Below, piece by piece: positions 16,183-29,619 of a stretch of 64,000 nucleotides of DNA. The notes beneath the pieces were generated by a model. The model was not told where the DNA came from. It did no database searches and was given only the letters and a program-made list of their open reading frames with translations. The position numbers and the translations under genes are program-made. Each line of letters starts with the position of its first letter. Within the stretch, counting starts at the first letter, position 1. Source of the DNA: Pseudomonas sp. PDM15 (GTDB lineage Bacteria; Pseudomonadota; Gammaproteobacteria; Pseudomonadales; Pseudomonadaceae); assembly GCF_014851565.1 (NCBI RefSeq), contig NZ_JACVAA010000002.1, forward strand, positions 62,001 through 126,000. The letters run 5' to 3'.

Positions 16183-18792
16183 TCAGCGCTTGTCTTCCAC
16201 CTTCCACTTGCCGCCATCGAAGAAGGCGCGCCAGCCGGTGGGTTTGCCGTCCACCTCGCTCTGCACATACTGCTCCTTGGTCTTGCGGCTGTAGCGGATC
16301 ACCGCCGGACGGCCTTCCGGATCCTTCTTCGGCGCCTCCAGCAGGAAGTGGTATTTGGGATCGATCTCGTCCTTGTGCGGGATCAATTCCAGCACCAACG
16401 GCGCGCGGGTTTCGCGGTTCTTGGGGAAGCCGCTGGCGGCGAGGAACAGGCCCGAGGCACCATCACGCAGCACGTAGGTGTCGTCGACCTTCTCGCACTT
16501 GAGCTCCGGCATCTTCACCGCATCCATCTTGGGCGGCGCTGCCTCGCCGCTCTTGAGCAGCTTGCGGGTGTTCTTGCAGCTGGCATTGGTGCACCCGAAG
16601 AACTTGCCGAAGCGGCCGGTCTTCAGCTGCATCTCGCTTCCACACTTGTCGCACTCCAGGCTGGGACCCTCGTAGCCTTTGATGCGGTACTGGCCTTGTT
16701 CGATCTCGTAGCCGGTGCAATCCGGATTATTGCCGCAGATATGCAGCTTGCGAGTCTCGTCCAGCAGGTAGGCATCCATCGCCGTGGCGCAGATTGGGCA
16801 GCGATGCTTGTTCAGCAGCACGCGCGACTCGGACTCGCCCTCGTCGTCTGCGGCGATCTCGTCACCCGGAATCAGGTTGATGGTGGCCTTGCAGCGCTCT
16901 TTCGGCGGCAGGGCGTAGCCGGAGCAACCGAGGAATACGCCAGTGGAGGCGGTGCGGATCATCATCGGCCGGCCACAATCGCGGCAGGCGATATCGGTCG
17001 GGGTCGGCTGGTTGGCACGCATGCCCTTGTCAGCTTCGCCGGCCACTTCCAGTTTCTTCTTGAAGTCGCCGTAGAATTCGTCGAGCAGGTGCTTCCAGTC
17101 GCGCTCGCCCTGGGCCACATCGTCCAGATGCTCTTCCATGGCGGCGGTGAAGCCGTAGTCCATCAGGTTGGCGAAGCTCTCGTCGAGGCGCTCGGTGACG
17201 ATGTCGCCCATCTTCTCGGCGTAGAAGCGGCGGTTCTGCACCGCTACATAGCCACGCTCCTGGATGGTGGAGATGATTGCCGCGTAGGTGGACGGGCGAC
17301 CGATCCCACGCTTCTCCAGCTCCTTGACCAGGCTGGCTTCGGAGAAACGCGCCGGCGGCTTGGTGAAGTGCTGGCTGGGGTCGAGCTTCAGCAACTTGAG
17401 CGCCTCGCCCTCCTTCATCTCCGGCAGCACGTCGTCATCGCCCGGCTTGCCCTGCTGTGGCAGGACCTTGGTGTAGCCGTCGAACTTCAGAATGCGGCCC
17501 TTGGCGCGCAGCTCGAAGCCACTGGCAGCCACGCTCACGCTGGTGGACAGGTATTCGGCTGGCGGCATCTGGCAGGCCACGAACTGACGCCAGATCAGTT
17601 CGTACAGGCGCTCGGCATCACGCTCCATGCCGGACAGCTGGGTCGGACGCAGGTTGACGTCGGACGGGCGAATCGCCTCGTGCGCTTCCTGGGCGCCTTC
17701 CTTGCTCGAATAGAAGTTCGGCTTGGCCGGCAGGTACTTCTTGCCGAACTCGCTGTCGATGAAGCCGCGCACCATGTCGATGGCGTCGTTCGACAGGTTG
17801 GTCGAGTCGGTACGCATATAGGTGATGTAGCCGGCCTCGTAGAGACGCTGGGCCATCATCATGGTCTTCTTCACGCCGAAGCCGAGGCGGTTGCTCGCCG
17901 CCTGCTGCAGGGTGGAGGTAATGAAAGGCGCGGTCGGCTTGCTCGAGGTCGGCTTGTCCTCGCGCTTGACCACGCTGTAGCTGGAGTCCTTGAGCTTGGC
18001 CAGGGCAGCCATGGCCTGGGCCTCGTTCAGCGGCTTGAACGCCTCGCCGTTCTCGCGGACCACTTCGAAGCGCACCTTGTCGCTCTTGGCGGTGCCCAGG
18101 TCGGCGTGGACTTCCCAGTACTCTTCCGGCACGAAGGCGCGGATTTCCTTCTCGCGCTCCACCACCAGCTTCACCGCCACCGACTGCACGCGACCAGCGG
18201 ACAGGCCGCGGGCGATCTTGGCCCATAGCAGCGGCGAGACCATGTAGCCCACCACGCGGTCGAGGAAACGGCGCGCCTGCTGGGCATTGACGCGGTTGAT
18301 ATCCAGCTCGCCGGGCTGCGAGAAGGCCTCCTGGATGGCCTTCTTGGTGATCTCGTTGAACACCACGCGCTTGTAGCGGCTGTCATCACCACCGATGGCC
18401 TCGCGCAGGTGCCAGGCGATGGCTTCCCCCTCGCGATCCAAGTCGGTTGCGAGATAGATGGTGTCGGCATCCTTGGCCAGACGGCGCAGTTCCTCGATCA
18501 CCTTTTCCTTGCCGGGCAGGATCTCGTACTTGGCCTTCCAGCCATGCTCGGGATCGACACCCATGCGCGAGAACAGCTGACGCTTGGCCTTCTCCTTAGG
18601 CGACAGGGCCGGAGCTTCGGCGGCAGCGGCCTTGCCGCGCTTGACCGGCTCCTTGCTGGCGCTGGCGGAACCGCTGGTGGGCAGGTCACGAATATGGCCG
18701 ATGCTCGACTTCACCACGTACTGGTTGCCCAGGTACTTGTTGATGGTCTTGGCCTTGGCCGGGGATTCCACGATGACCAGCGATTTGCCCAT
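16183..18792 (-). CDS. topA: DNA topoisomerase I
   Basis: 869-residue type IA topoisomerase that relaxes negative supercoils. The Toprim domain begins [20 protein letters not shown] and includes [16 protein letters not shown]. The active-site Tyr is in [15 protein letters not shown]. After the core there are three C-terminal zinc-ribbon-like units: CRDCGRPMM...C...[14 protein letters not shown]...CGNNPDC and [11 protein letters not shown]...GCTNASC, followed by a final basic domain. The length matches Pseudomonas TopA. It ends 80 bases before the helical conserved gene. A promoter is visible overlapping the end of the upstream DUF1653 gene. Confidence 0.97.
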   Translation of the reverse strand: MGKSLVIVESPAKAKTINKYLGNQYVVKSSIGHIRDLPTSGSASASKEPVKRGKAAAAEAPALSPKEKAKRQLFSRMGVDPEHGWKAKYEILPGKEKVIEELRRLAKDADTIYLATDLDREGEAIAWHLREAIGGDDSRYKRVVFNEITKKAIQEAFSQPGELDINRVNAQQARRFLDRVVGYMVSPLLWAKIARGLSAGRVQSVAVKLVVEREKEIRAFVPEEYWEVHADLGTAKSDKVRFEVVRENGEAFKPLNEAQAMAALAKLKDSSYSVVKREDKPTSSKPTAPFITSTLQQAASNRLGFGVKKTMMMAQRLYEAGYITYMRTDSTNLSNDAIDMVRGFIDSEFGKKYLPAKPNFYSSKEGAQEAHEAIRPSDVNLRPTQLSGMERDAERLYELIWRQFVACQMPPAEYLSTSVSVAASGFELRAKGRILKFDGYTKVLPQQGKPGDDDVLPEMKEGEALKLLKLDPSQHFTKPPARFSEASLVKELEKRGIGRPSTYAAIISTIQERGYVAVQNRRFYAEKMGDIVTERLDESFANLMDYGFTAAMEEHLDDVAQGERDWKHLLDEFYGDFKKKLEVAGEADKGMRANQPTPTDIACRDCGRPMMIRTASTGVFLGCSGYALPPKERCKATINLIPGDEIAADDEGESESRVLLNKHRCPICATAMDAYLLDETRKLHICGNNPDCTGYEIEQGQYRIKGYEGPSLECDKCGSEMQLKTGRFGKFFGCTNASCKNTRKLLKSGEAAPPKMDAVKMPELKCEKVDDTYVLRDGASGLFLAASGFPKNRETRAPLVLELIPHKDEIDPKYHFLLEAPKKDPEGRPAVIRYSRKTKEQYVQSEVDGKPTGWRAFFDGGKWKVEDKR

Positions 18793-18858
18793 GGACTGGA
18801 GAATTCCTGAATACGAAAAAGAGAGAATAAAAGGCAGGAGCCTATAAAGGCACCGCTA

Positions 18859-18886
18859 TATATAGTGGCTGTCGAGTCGCGGTCAA
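18859..18886 (-). promoter_or_regulatory. Probable topA promoter
   Basis: On the minus strand TTGACC (18881-18886) and TATATA (18859-18864) are separated by 16 bases. The -35 box overlaps the stop codon of the DUF1653 gene. Confidence 0.55.
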
Positions 18887-19137
18887 GCGCGACTCCCTGC
18901 CGCCTCCTGCCCGATCACCGCCGGTTCGGCCTCGATCAGAGCAAAGCGCGGGACCGTCTCGCCGTCCAGTTCGACCGTGCCGCAGAACATCTCCAGCGGG
19001 CGCACCCACAGGCCAAACTCGCCATAGAGCGCCTGGTATACCACCACCCACTCTTCGGTTTCAGAGTGCCGCGCCGTGCCGAATACGCGGTACTGCGGCC
19101 CCTTGTAGTGGCGATAGAGTCCTGGTTGCAGCTGCAT
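18883..19137 (-). CDS. DUF1653-domain protein
   Basis: 84-residue protein made almost entirely of a DUF1653 domain: QPGLYRHYKGPQYRVFGTARHSETEEWVVVYQALYG then LWVRPLEMFCGTVELDGETVPRF. This compact beta fold is widespread and of unknown function. The ATG at 19135-19137 was chosen because the domain starts directly after it; an upstream extension runs through the fadA terminator. It sits between the fadBA terminator and the topA promoter. Confidence 0.85.
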   Translation of the reverse strand: MQLQPGLYRHYKGPQYRVFGTARHSETEEWVVVYQALYGEFGLWVRPLEMFCGTVELDGETVPRFALIEAEPAVIGQEAAGSRA

Positions 19138-19150
19138 GTTTGCACTCCTG

Positions 19151-19181
19151 AAAAACAAAAACCGGGGCACCAGGCCCCGGT
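19151..19181 (-). terminator. Terminator of the fadBA operon
   Basis: ACCGGGGC / GCCCCGGT stem (19161-19181) followed on the minus strand by TTTTGTTTTT. It lies 18 bases after the fadA stop and just before the start of the DUF1653 gene. Confidence 0.88.
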
Positions 19182-19199
19182 CTTCACACCCGCGAACGC

Positions 19200-22553
<3,354 letters not shown>

Positions 22554-22900
22554 CAACTGATCTCCACGGTATGGAAGCTGAACTGTACACGTCGGAGCTA
22601 ACCTGCCTGGGGCACCCGCGGCACAGGCCGTCGAGCATAGTCCCAATCGGTGCAGCACACCCACCAACGCGATAATCGGGCTGTAAAGGCGCTGCCACCG
22701 AGGGCAGAGCGCTCAATTCATACGCCCGTTTGATTTGGGTGGGCGTACATTCAGTGAAAACCCGACAATTGTCAATTGCCCGTCGCAGGCGCCCCGAATG
22801 GGTGCAACGTCACAGAATGACCGAAGAGGGGAGCATTGCTCAGAAAACCCGCCTAAACCCAGACGCCAGAGCGGTTCATGCGAGCAAGCGGCTGATGGAA
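22554..22900. other. Intergenic region upstream of fadB, 347 bases, no gene
   Basis: No credible coding sequence on either strand. It holds the PsrA-like operator (22719-22732), a perfect palindrome GACAATTGTC (22764-22773), and on the minus strand a consensus TTGACA (22770-22775) for which the best -10 candidates (GAATGT or AATGTA near 22746-22752) are weak. Confidence 0.6.
22719..22732. promoter_or_regulatory. PsrA-like operator of fadBA
   Basis: CATAC GCCC GTTTG matches the PsrA consensus (C/G)AAAC-N4-GTTT(G/C) at 9 of 10 defined positions. PsrA repression of the orthologous P. aeruginosa fadBA5 operon is established. The site lies downstream of the TTGACA box, where a repressor would block initiation. 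Confidence 0.62.
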
Positions 22901-23338
22901 TCAGGCCACCGCCGCCAGCACTTCGGCGACCCGTCGCAGCTCCTCTTCGCCGCCGCGCTCCCCCCAGTACAGCGCCACCATCTGTGGCCCGGCCTCGACC
23001 TTGTAGACATCGGCCGGCAGGCCTTGCAGGCGTTCGAGCATGACCGCATCGGTGCAGGGCTCGCGCCACTGGTTGCACCACTGCCCCGGCGCGACCTGCC
23101 AGTACAGCCAACTGTCATCGCGGCCGGGGCGGCGAGCGCGGTGATATTGCGCGCAGCTGCCCGGCGGGGAACCGGTCAGCCAGTGCGGCCAGTCCTGCTG
23201 GCTGAGCTGCATGCCCAAGCCCAGGCGCCGCGCGGCCAGGCGCAGCTCCATCTGCCCGCGCTGGCGCGGCGAAGGACGCAGCCACACCAGCGGACTGAGC
23301 GCCGCACCAACAAGTAGAAGCACAATCCACCAGGTCAT
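22901..23338 (-). CDS. Hypothetical protein with N-terminal membrane anchor
   Basis: 145 residues. One N-terminal membrane segment (MTWWIVLLLVGAALSPLVWL) followed by a basic stretch RPSPRQRGQMELRLAARRLGLGMQL and a soluble region with several Trp residues (WPHWLTGSPPGSCAQYHRAR, WLYWQVAPGQWCNQWREP). The likely topology is anchored with the C-terminal part in the cytoplasm. The start could also be a GTG three codons upstream. It is divergent from the uspA-like gene. I do not recognise a function. Confidence 0.65.
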   Translation of the reverse strand: MTWWIVLLLVGAALSPLVWLRPSPRQRGQMELRLAARRLGLGMQLSQQDWPHWLTGSPPGSCAQYHRARRPGRDDSWLYWQVAPGQWCNQWREPCTDAVMLERLQGLPADVYKVEAGPQMVALYWGERGGEEELRRVAEVLAAVA

Positions 23339-23421
23339 ATCTATCACTTGCAGAGAAAGCCTGTGTTATGAAGTGAGCAAAGCCATACTGCAAGCATGAC
23401 CACTCAGTGGAGGAGACTCAG

Positions 23422-23865
23422 ATGCCCTACCAGCACATCCTGATCGCCGTGGACCTGACCGAGGAATGCCACCCGGTAGCCGAACGGGCCTTGGCCATCG
23501 CCGCCAGCGGCGCAGCCAGGGCCTCGCTGGTCCATGTCGTCGAGCCAATGGCCATGGCCTTCGGCGGCGACGTGCCGATGGACCTGTCGATGCTCCAGCA
23601 GCAGCAGTTCGACCAGGCCCGCGAGCGCCTGGAGAGCTTCGCCGGCCGCTACCCGCAACTGGGCGAAGAGCAGCGCCACCTGACTTACGGTCAGCCACGC
23701 CAGGAAATTCACCGCCTGGCCGAGGAACAGGGTTGCGATCTGATCGTGGTCGGCAGCCATGGCCGCCACGGCCTGGCGCTGCTGCTCGGCTCCACCGCCA
23801 ATGACGTGCTGCACGGTGCCCCGTGCGACGTACTGGCGGTGCGCCTGAAGAAACCCAAGGAGTAA
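23422..23865 (+). CDS. Universal stress protein, UspA family
   Basis: 147-residue single-domain Usp protein. N-terminus YQHILIAVDLTEECHPVAERAL with the conserved Asp, and the C-terminal ATP-binding motif VVGSHGRHGLALLLGSTANDVLHGAPCDVLAVR (G-2x-G-9x-G-S/T type). Binding of ATP and a role in stress survival are typical of the family. The start has a near-perfect ribosome-binding site GGAGGAGA at 23409-23416. Single gene, divergent from the membrane-anchored hypothetical and convergent with the next gene. Confidence 0.92.
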   Translation: MPYQHILIAVDLTEECHPVAERALAIAASGAARASLVHVVEPMAMAFGGDVPMDLSMLQQQQFDQARERLESFAGRYPQLGEEQRHLTYGQPRQEIHRLAEEQGCDLIVVGSHGRHGLALLLGSTANDVLHGAPCDVLAVRLKKPKE

Positions 23866-23894
23866 AGCGAGGGCCCAGCGACAGGCCCCGTCAT

Positions 23895-24581
23895 TTATTC
23901 CTGAGCGTCGCCCGCGCTCATCACCAGCGGGCGAATCTTCTGCAGCTGGGTCTCCATGGACACGGTCAGGCTCGACGACATGGAGAAGAAGGTGAGGAAG
24001 GCCTTGAGGTTGGAATCACCCTCGCAGACGTCGAGGATGCGCTGCCAGAACGCCTGATTGACCAGCTGCAACTGCTGGAACTGCTTGACCAGCCCCTTCA
24101 GCTCCCAGTCTGGACGGCGCCCTTCGCGGAAGTTGAAGTACTGCCGGGTCAGGTACAGCGAGATGGTACGCAGGATGAATTCCTGGCTGCTGGCGAACGG
24201 CAGGTGGTTCTGTGCCATCGGCTTCAGCCGGCCGAGTACCGGGCAGGCGCTGGTGGCCATGATCACCCCGAGCAGCGACCGCAGGCCCTCTTCCAGACCG
24301 ACCTGCTTGTTGTACTCACGCTCCGGGGTACGCACCCACACCTGCGCCTTCTTGATCGCCGGCAGGCCCTGGAAGTCCTCGATCACCTTGTGCAGGTCGA
24401 CCGCCGCCGGGCAGCGGCTGAATTCGTCTTTCTTCAGTGGGCAGTTGCTGCACTGATTGTGTTCGAGGCGCGTCCACTTCGGCGTCGCCTCGGCACCCTG
24501 GGGGTCGTACTGACGGTCCAGCTCTATCCTGTAGCTGAACTGATGGTTGTCATCCAGGGTGATGCGGTACTCAATCGCCAT
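23895..24581 (-). CDS. Conserved hypothetical protein with NQCxxCPL motif
   Basis: 228 residues, soluble. Residues 1-45 form a beta-rich start (MAIEYRITLDDNHQFSYRIELDRQYDP) followed by HNQCSNCPLKKDEFSRCPAAVDL, whose four Cys could bind a metal. The remainder is helical (ATSACPVLGRLKPMAQNHLPF, EFILRTISLYLTRQYF). It starts 20 bases after the uup stop and is probably co-transcribed with it. The family is conserved in pseudomonads beside uup; no function is known to me. Confidence 0.75.
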   Translation of the reverse strand: MAIEYRITLDDNHQFSYRIELDRQYDPQGAEATPKWTRLEHNQCSNCPLKKDEFSRCPAAVDLHKVIEDFQGLPAIKKAQVWVRTPEREYNKQVGLEEGLRSLLGVIMATSACPVLGRLKPMAQNHLPFASSQEFILRTISLYLTRQYFNFREGRRPDWELKGLVKQFQQLQLVNQAFWQRILDVCEGDSNLKAFLTFFSMSSSLTVSMETQLQKIRPLVMSAGDAQE

Positions 24582-24601
24582 GCATGTCTCCGACAGGCTT
24601 C

Positions 24602-26518
24602 TCAGGCTTCCAATTCGGCCCAACGCTCCAGCAGTTGGTCCAGTTCTTCTTGCAGGCGTTGCAGGCGTTCCAGGGCGGCGCCGGTGATGGCCGGGGCTTG
24701 CTGGTAGAAGGCCGGTTCGGCGATCTGTGCCTGCAGTTGTGCCAGCTGGACCTCCAGGGCGTCGATCTGCCCGGGGATGGCTTCCAGCTCACGCTGCAGC
24801 TTGTAGCTGAGCTTCTTCGCGGCGGCCGGAGCCGCCTCCTTCACTGTTTCTGTCACCGGCGCAGCGGGTGCCACTGCGCTCAGTTCCGCTTTACCCGACT
24901 TGCTCTCGCCAACGCCCAGCAGGCGTGGCGAGCCGCCCTGGCGCAACCAGTCCTGGTAGCCGCCGACGTATTCGCGCACCTTGCCCTCGCCCTCGAAGAC
25001 CAGCGTGCTGGTCACCACGTTGTCGAGGAAGGCCCGGTCGTGGCTGACCATCAACACGGTGCCGGGGAAGTTCAGCAGGACTTCTTCGAGCAGCTCGAGG
25101 GTTTCCACGTCCAGGTCGTTGGTCGGCTCGTCCAGCACCAGCAGGTTGGCAGGCTTGCTGAACAGCTTAGCCAGCAACAGGCGCGCCCTCTCCCCTCCGG
25201 ACAATGCCTTGACCGGCGTGCGCGCACGTTGCGGACTGAACAGGAAATCCCCGAGATAGCTCAGCACGTGACGGCTCTGGCCATCGATCGTGATGAAGTC
25301 GCGCCCCTCTGCGACGTTGTCGATTACCGTTTTTTCCGGCTCCAGCTGATGGCGCAGCTGATCGAAGTACGCCACTTCCAACTTGGTCCCTGCCACTATC
25401 GTGCCACTATTTGGCTGCAGATCGCCAAGCAGCAGTTTGAGCAGGGTGGTCTTGCCGGTGCCATTGGCCCCGAGCAGGCCTATGCGGTCGCCGCGCTGCA
25501 GCACCAGCGAGCAATCGCTGATCAGTGCAGGTCCCCCTGCGTGCGCAAAACTGACATTTTCCGCCACTATCACCTGCTTGCCGGATTTCTCCGCCGCATC
25601 CAGCTGGATGCTCGCCTTGCCCTGGCGTTCGCGTCGCTCGCTGCGCTCCTGGCGCATGGCCTTGAGCGCGCGCACGCGGCCCTCGTTGCGAGTACGACGG
25701 GCCTTGATGCCCTGGCGAATCCACACTTCCTCCTGGGCCAGACGTTTGTCGAACAGCGCGTTGGCTGACTCCTCGGCGGCCAGTTGCTGCTCCTTGTGCA
25801 CCAGGAAGCTGGCGTAGTCGCCGTTCCAGTCGATCAGCCCGCCGCGGTCCAGCTCGAGGATGCGGGTGGCCAGGTTCTGCAGGAAGGAACGGTCGTGGGT
25901 GATGAACAGTACGGCGCCGCCGAAGTCCTTCAGCGCTTCTTCCAGCCAGGCGATGGCACCGATGTCCAGATGGTTGGTCGGCTCATCAAGCAGCAGCAGA
26001 TCCGGCTCGGAGACCAACGCCTGGGCCAGCAGCACACGACGGCGCCAGCCACCGGAGAGCTCGGCCAGGGTCTTGTCGGCCGGCAGCTGCAAGCGGCTCA
26101 GGGTGCTGTCCACCAGCTGCTGCAGGCGCCAGCCGTCCTTCGCTTCCAGTTCCTGCTGCACGTGCATCAGCTGGTTGAGGTCTTCGTCGTTGTGGATGTT
26201 TTGGCTCAGGTGGTGATAACGGGCGAGCAGCTCGCCCACGCCGGCCAGACCCTCGGCGACCACGTCGAACACGGTCCGCTCGTCGGCACGCGGCAGTTCC
26301 TGAGGCAATTCTCCGATTTTCAGCGCAGGAGCGCGCCAAATCTCGCCGTCGTCGGGCATCTGGTCACCCTTGACCAGGCGCAGCATGCTCGACTTGCCAG
26401 TGCCGTTGCGGCCGATGATGCATACCCGCTCCCCCCGGGCGATCTGCCAGGACACATTGTCCAGCAGGGGCATGGCGCCGTAGGCCAGGGAAACTTCGGA
26501 AAACTTGAGCAGGGTCAT
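24602..26518 (-). CDS. uup: ABC-F ATPase Uup
   Basis: 638-residue ABC-F protein with two ATP-binding cassettes in one chain and no membrane domain. Walker A sites are GRNGTGKSSMLRL and GANGTGKTTLLKL; the signature motifs are LSGGWRRRVLLAQAL and LSGGERARLLLAKL. The inter-domain linker around residues 245-300 is rich in Arg. A C-terminal coiled coil (LQRELEAIPGQIDALEVQLAQLQAQI, LQRLQEELDQLLERW) marks it as Uup rather than EttA. Uup acts on ribosomes and on branched DNA intermediates, with the coiled coil binding DNA in E. coli. The start is MTLLKFSEVSLAYG. Confidence 0.95.
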   Translation of the reverse strand: MTLLKFSEVSLAYGAMPLLDNVSWQIARGERVCIIGRNGTGKSSMLRLVKGDQMPDDGEIWRAPALKIGELPQELPRADERTVFDVVAEGLAGVGELLARYHHLSQNIHNDEDLNQLMHVQQELEAKDGWRLQQLVDSTLSRLQLPADKTLAELSGGWRRRVLLAQALVSEPDLLLLDEPTNHLDIGAIAWLEEALKDFGGAVLFITHDRSFLQNLATRILELDRGGLIDWNGDYASFLVHKEQQLAAEESANALFDKRLAQEEVWIRQGIKARRTRNEGRVRALKAMRQERSERRERQGKASIQLDAAEKSGKQVIVAENVSFAHAGGPALISDCSLVLQRGDRIGLLGANGTGKTTLLKLLLGDLQPNSGTIVAGTKLEVAYFDQLRHQLEPEKTVIDNVAEGRDFITIDGQSRHVLSYLGDFLFSPQRARTPVKALSGGERARLLLAKLFSKPANLLVLDEPTNDLDVETLELLEEVLLNFPGTVLMVSHDRAFLDNVVTSTLVFEGEGKVREYVGGYQDWLRQGGSPRLLGVGESKSGKAELSAVAPAAPVTETVKEAAPAAAKKLSYKLQRELEAIPGQIDALEVQLAQLQAQIAEPAFYQQAPAITGAALERLQRLQEELDQLLERWAELEA

Positions 26519-26687
26519 GACTACCACCTTGGAAAACAGGCGCGCATTCTAACCGAGTTGAGCTGGCCCAATGCTGGCGCGTTTGTCGCAGGAGCCCCGG
26601 CATTCTCGTGCCACGCGCAACAGGCTAAGCTAGGCGCATTTTTTGGAAGCACCTCGCTCCATTTCGTTCCCTTTGCCCGGATGTGTC

Positions 26688-28616
26688 ATGCGCCGCCCTC
26701 TGTTTTGCCTGCTTTCCGCGATCCTCTCCTGCACCCTCGGCCTGTCCAGCGTCCAGGCCGCCAGCCTGGCCCAGCAGCGGCAGATGTACGACGAAGCCAA
26801 GCGTGCCCTGGCCAAGGGCGACAAGGGCCCCTACCAGCGCTATGCCAATGCACTGCGCGACTACCCGCTGACGCCCTACCTGGCCTATGACGAGCTGACC
26901 GCCCGCCTTAAATGGGCCAGCAACGACGAGATCGAAGCCTTCCTCACCGAGCACGGCGACCTGCCCCAGGCTGGCTGGATGAAGCTGCGCTGGCTGCGCT
27001 GGCTGACCGAGCGCGGCGAGTGGCAGACCTTCGCCAACCATTACGATCCCAAGCTCAACTTCACCGAGCTGGACTGTCTCTACGGTCAGTACCTGTATAA
27101 GCAGGGCATGAAGGCGGAGGCCCGCGTCGCCGCGGAGAAGCTGTGGCTGATGGGCAAGTCCCAGCCCGAGGCCTGCGACACCCTGTTCGGGCTGTGGCGC
27201 GCCGATGGCCAGCTCACCGAGGAGAATCGCTGGAAGCGCGCCAAGCTGGCCGCCGAGGCTCGTAACTATGGCCTGGCCAGCTACCTGGTGAAGGGACTGC
27301 CGACCTACGCCAAACAGGGCCAGCTGATGATCGAAGCGGCGCAGAAGCCGCAGATGATGAGCCAGACCGCCCGCTTCACCCCCGCCGACCGCCACATGGC
27401 CGACGCCGCCGGCCTCGGCCTGCGCCGCCTGGCCCGCCAGGATCCGGAGAAGGCCCTGAGCCTGCTCGAGATCTACGCCAGCAAACTGCCCTTCTCCGCC
27501 GAGGAGAAAGTCGCCATCGCCCGCGAGATCGGCCTGACCCTGGCCAAGCGCTTCGACGTGCGCGCCCTGCAGATCATGGCCCAGTACGACCCGGAGCTGC
27601 GCGACAACACCGTATCCGAATGGCGCGCCCGCCTGCTGCTGCGCCATGGCCGCTGGGACGAGGCCTACCAGCTGACCAGCCGCCTGCCGGCGGACCTGGC
27701 CACCACCAGCCGCTGGCGCTACTGGCACGCCCGCAGCCTGCAACTGGCCCAGCCGCAGGACCAGCAGGCGATCGCCCTGTATCAGCCGCTGGCCAAGGAG
27801 CGCGACTTCTACGGCTTCCTCGCCGCCGACCGCATCCAGGCGCCCTACAGCCTGAACAACAAGCCGATGGTCCTCGACCCGCAGCTGGTGCAGAAGGTGC
27901 GCAACACCGCCGGCATCCGCCGCGCACTGGAATTCCACGACCGCGGCCAGATCGTCGACGGCCGCCGAGAGTGGTACCACGTCAGCCGCCTGTTCAGCCG
28001 CGAGGAATTGGTGGCCCAGGCCAAGCTGGCCTACGACAAGCAGTGGTACTTCCCGGCCATCCGCACCATCAGCCAGGCCAAGTACTGGGACGACCTGGAT
28101 ATCCGCTTCCCCATGGCGCACAAGAGCAGCCTGACCCAGCAGGCCAAGCTGCGCGGCCTGCATTCCAGCTGGGTGTTCGCCATCACCCGCCAGGAGAGCG
28201 CATTCATGGCTGACGCCCGCTCGCCGGTCGGCGCCATGGGCCTGATGCAGCTGATGCCGGGTACCGCCAAGGAAACCGCACGCAAGTTCGGCATTCCCCT
28301 GGGCGATCCCAAACAGGCCTTGGTGCCGGACAAGAACATCCAGCTCGGCGCCGCCTACCTGAGCCAGGTGCATGGCCAGTTCAACGGCAACCGCGTGCTC
28401 GCCTCCGCCGCCTACAACGCTGGCCCGGGGCGCGTGCGCCAGTGGCTGAAGGGCGCCGACCACCTGGCCTTCGACGTGTGGGTGGAGAATATTCCGTTCG
28501 ACGAGACCCGCCAGTACGTACAGAACGTGCTGTCCTACTCAGTGATCTACGGCCAGAAGCTCGGCGCGCCACAGCCACTTGTGGACTGGCATGAGCGGTT
28601 CTTCGACGATCAGTAA
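26688..28616 (+). CDS. slt: Soluble lytic murein transglycosylase
   Basis: 642-residue periplasmic lytic transglycosylase. A signal peptide (RRPLFCLLSAILSCTLGLSSVQA) is followed by about 430 residues of superhelical U- and L-domain repeats, and a C-terminal goose-lysozyme-like domain starting near FAITRQESAFMADARS, where the Glu of RQESAF is catalytic, then GAMGLMQLMPGTAKETARKFG and ASAAYNAGPGRVRQWL. It cleaves glycan strands to 1,6-anhydromuropeptides, the substrates that NagZ later processes. The ATG at 26688 was chosen because the signal peptide begins there; upstream in-frame starts add a meaningless leader. Confidence 0.95.
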   Translation: MRRPLFCLLSAILSCTLGLSSVQAASLAQQRQMYDEAKRALAKGDKGPYQRYANALRDYPLTPYLAYDELTARLKWASNDEIEAFLTEHGDLPQAGWMKLRWLRWLTERGEWQTFANHYDPKLNFTELDCLYGQYLYKQGMKAEARVAAEKLWLMGKSQPEACDTLFGLWRADGQLTEENRWKRAKLAAEARNYGLASYLVKGLPTYAKQGQLMIEAAQKPQMMSQTARFTPADRHMADAAGLGLRRLARQDPEKALSLLEIYASKLPFSAEEKVAIAREIGLTLAKRFDVRALQIMAQYDPELRDNTVSEWRARLLLRHGRWDEAYQLTSRLPADLATTSRWRYWHARSLQLAQPQDQQAIALYQPLAKERDFYGFLAADRIQAPYSLNNKPMVLDPQLVQKVRNTAGIRRALEFHDRGQIVDGRREWYHVSRLFSREELVAQAKLAYDKQWYFPAIRTISQAKYWDDLDIRFPMAHKSSLTQQAKLRGLHSSWVFAITRQESAFMADARSPVGAMGLMQLMPGTAKETARKFGIPLGDPKQALVPDKNIQLGAAYLSQVHGQFNGNRVLASAAYNAGPGRVRQWLKGADHLAFDVWVENIPFDETRQYVQNVLSYSVIYGQKLGAPQPLVDWHERFFDDQ

Positions 28617-28639
28617 CCGGCCTTCGCCGCACCAAAAGA

Positions 28640-28661
28640 AAGGGCGCCCATGGGCGCCCTT
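28640..28661. terminator. Terminator between slt and the MOSC gene
   Basis: AAGGGCGCCCATGGGCGCCCTT is a 22-base perfect palindrome followed by a pyrimidine-rich TCTCGTTTCT on the plus strand and TTCTTTTGG on the minus strand. It lies between convergent genes. Confidence 0.8.
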
Positions 28662-28679
28662 CTCGTTTCTGCTACGGCC

Positions 28680-29483
28680 CTACTCCAGCACTTCCACCGA
28701 CATGCCCACGCGCAGCTCACCCACGCCGCGCGGCAACAGGTTCTGCCCGAAGTACACCTCGCCATTGCGCTCACGGTAGGTCTTGAGGGTGGTCAGCGGC
28801 TCGCGGTCGGCGTTGCGCTCACCGGTCTGGGGGTCGATGGTGGTGAGAATGCAACGGCTGCAACCCTTGGCCACCTCGAACTCCAGCTCACCGATGCGAA
28901 TGCGCTTCCAGCCGTCCTCGGCATAGGGCGCGCTGCCCTCGATCACCAGGTTGGGACGAAAACGCAGCATCTCCAGCGGCCTGCCGACCCGCGCGGACAG
29001 GTCCTCCAGCGACGCCTGGCCAATCAGCAGCAAGGGGAAACCGTCGGAAAACGCCACCTTGTCGCCAGGCTGGGCGTGGCCGGTGTCGACCTGCCGCGCC
29101 CGCGCCTCGGGCACCTGCACCAGGCGGCAGGGCCGACCGATAAAGGCGCTCAGCCACTCGGCAGCCGCCTCGCCGGCATCCGGCACGCGCAGGCTGTCGC
29201 GCCACACGGTCACCCCGCGCAGGCCCTCCTCCGGGTCCGGCAACGGCACATCCAGACTACCGAAGCCCGGTGCGCTCAGGCTCAGCCCGCCCTCGGCGTT
29301 GTAGAGCGCGCTGAGCTGGCTCATCTGCGGCAGCAGGCGCTGGGTGAGGAAGCGCCCGCTCTCCGGCTCCACCAGCATCCAGCGGCGATCGCCGCGCAGG
29401 CCCAACGCCTCCAGCGGCGAACTGCTCAGACTTTCACCGCGGGCGGATTTGAGTGGGTAGCGATAGAGGGCGGACAGCTGCAT
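28680..29483 (-). CDS. MOSC-domain protein, YcbX-like
   Basis: 267 residues. N-terminal MOSC_N beta-barrel ([42 protein letters not shown]), then a MOSC domain with [35 protein letters not shown] and the conserved Cys region [18 protein letters not shown]. In related enzymes (YcbX, mARC) the Cys binds molybdenum cofactor and reduces N-hydroxylated compounds. No fused ferredoxin domain is present, so an external electron donor would be needed. It is divergent from the first chemoreceptor gene. The start [17 protein letters not shown] fits the family start. Confidence 0.88.
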   Translation of the reverse strand: MQLSALYRYPLKSARGESLSSSPLEALGLRGDRRWMLVEPESGRFLTQRLLPQMSQLSALYNAEGGLSLSAPGFGSLDVPLPDPEEGLRGVTVWRDSLRVPDAGEAAAEWLSAFIGRPCRLVQVPEARARQVDTGHAQPGDKVAFSDGFPLLLIGQASLEDLSARVGRPLEMLRFRPNLVIEGSAPYAEDGWKRIRIGELEFEVAKGCSRCILTTIDPQTGERNADREPLTTLKTYRERNGEVYFGQNLLPRGVGELRVGMSVEVLE

Positions 29484-29619
29484 GAAAGCCTCGCGTAGGA
29501 AGAAAGGATTAATCGCTCGTTCAACCGAAGGAGCGATGTGCTCGGCGTCACACTTTTTGCAACCATGCCCGCGCGAGTTCAAGCCACATAAAACCAATAA
29601 CAGTGCTGCAGGTGTACTC

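Noticed and set aside
16348..18228. 626-residue plus-strand open frame
   Set aside because: Antisense of topA; no recognisable domain.
22713..23111. Minus-strand open frame of 132 residues upstream of fadB
   Set aside because: It covers the promoter and operator region and overlaps the membrane-anchored gene in another frame; no credible start or motif.
29560..29619. FliA (sigma-28) promoter before the first receptor gene (TTCAAG and CCAATAA)
   Set aside because: The spacing of about ten bases between the boxes is too short for a sigma-28 promoter.
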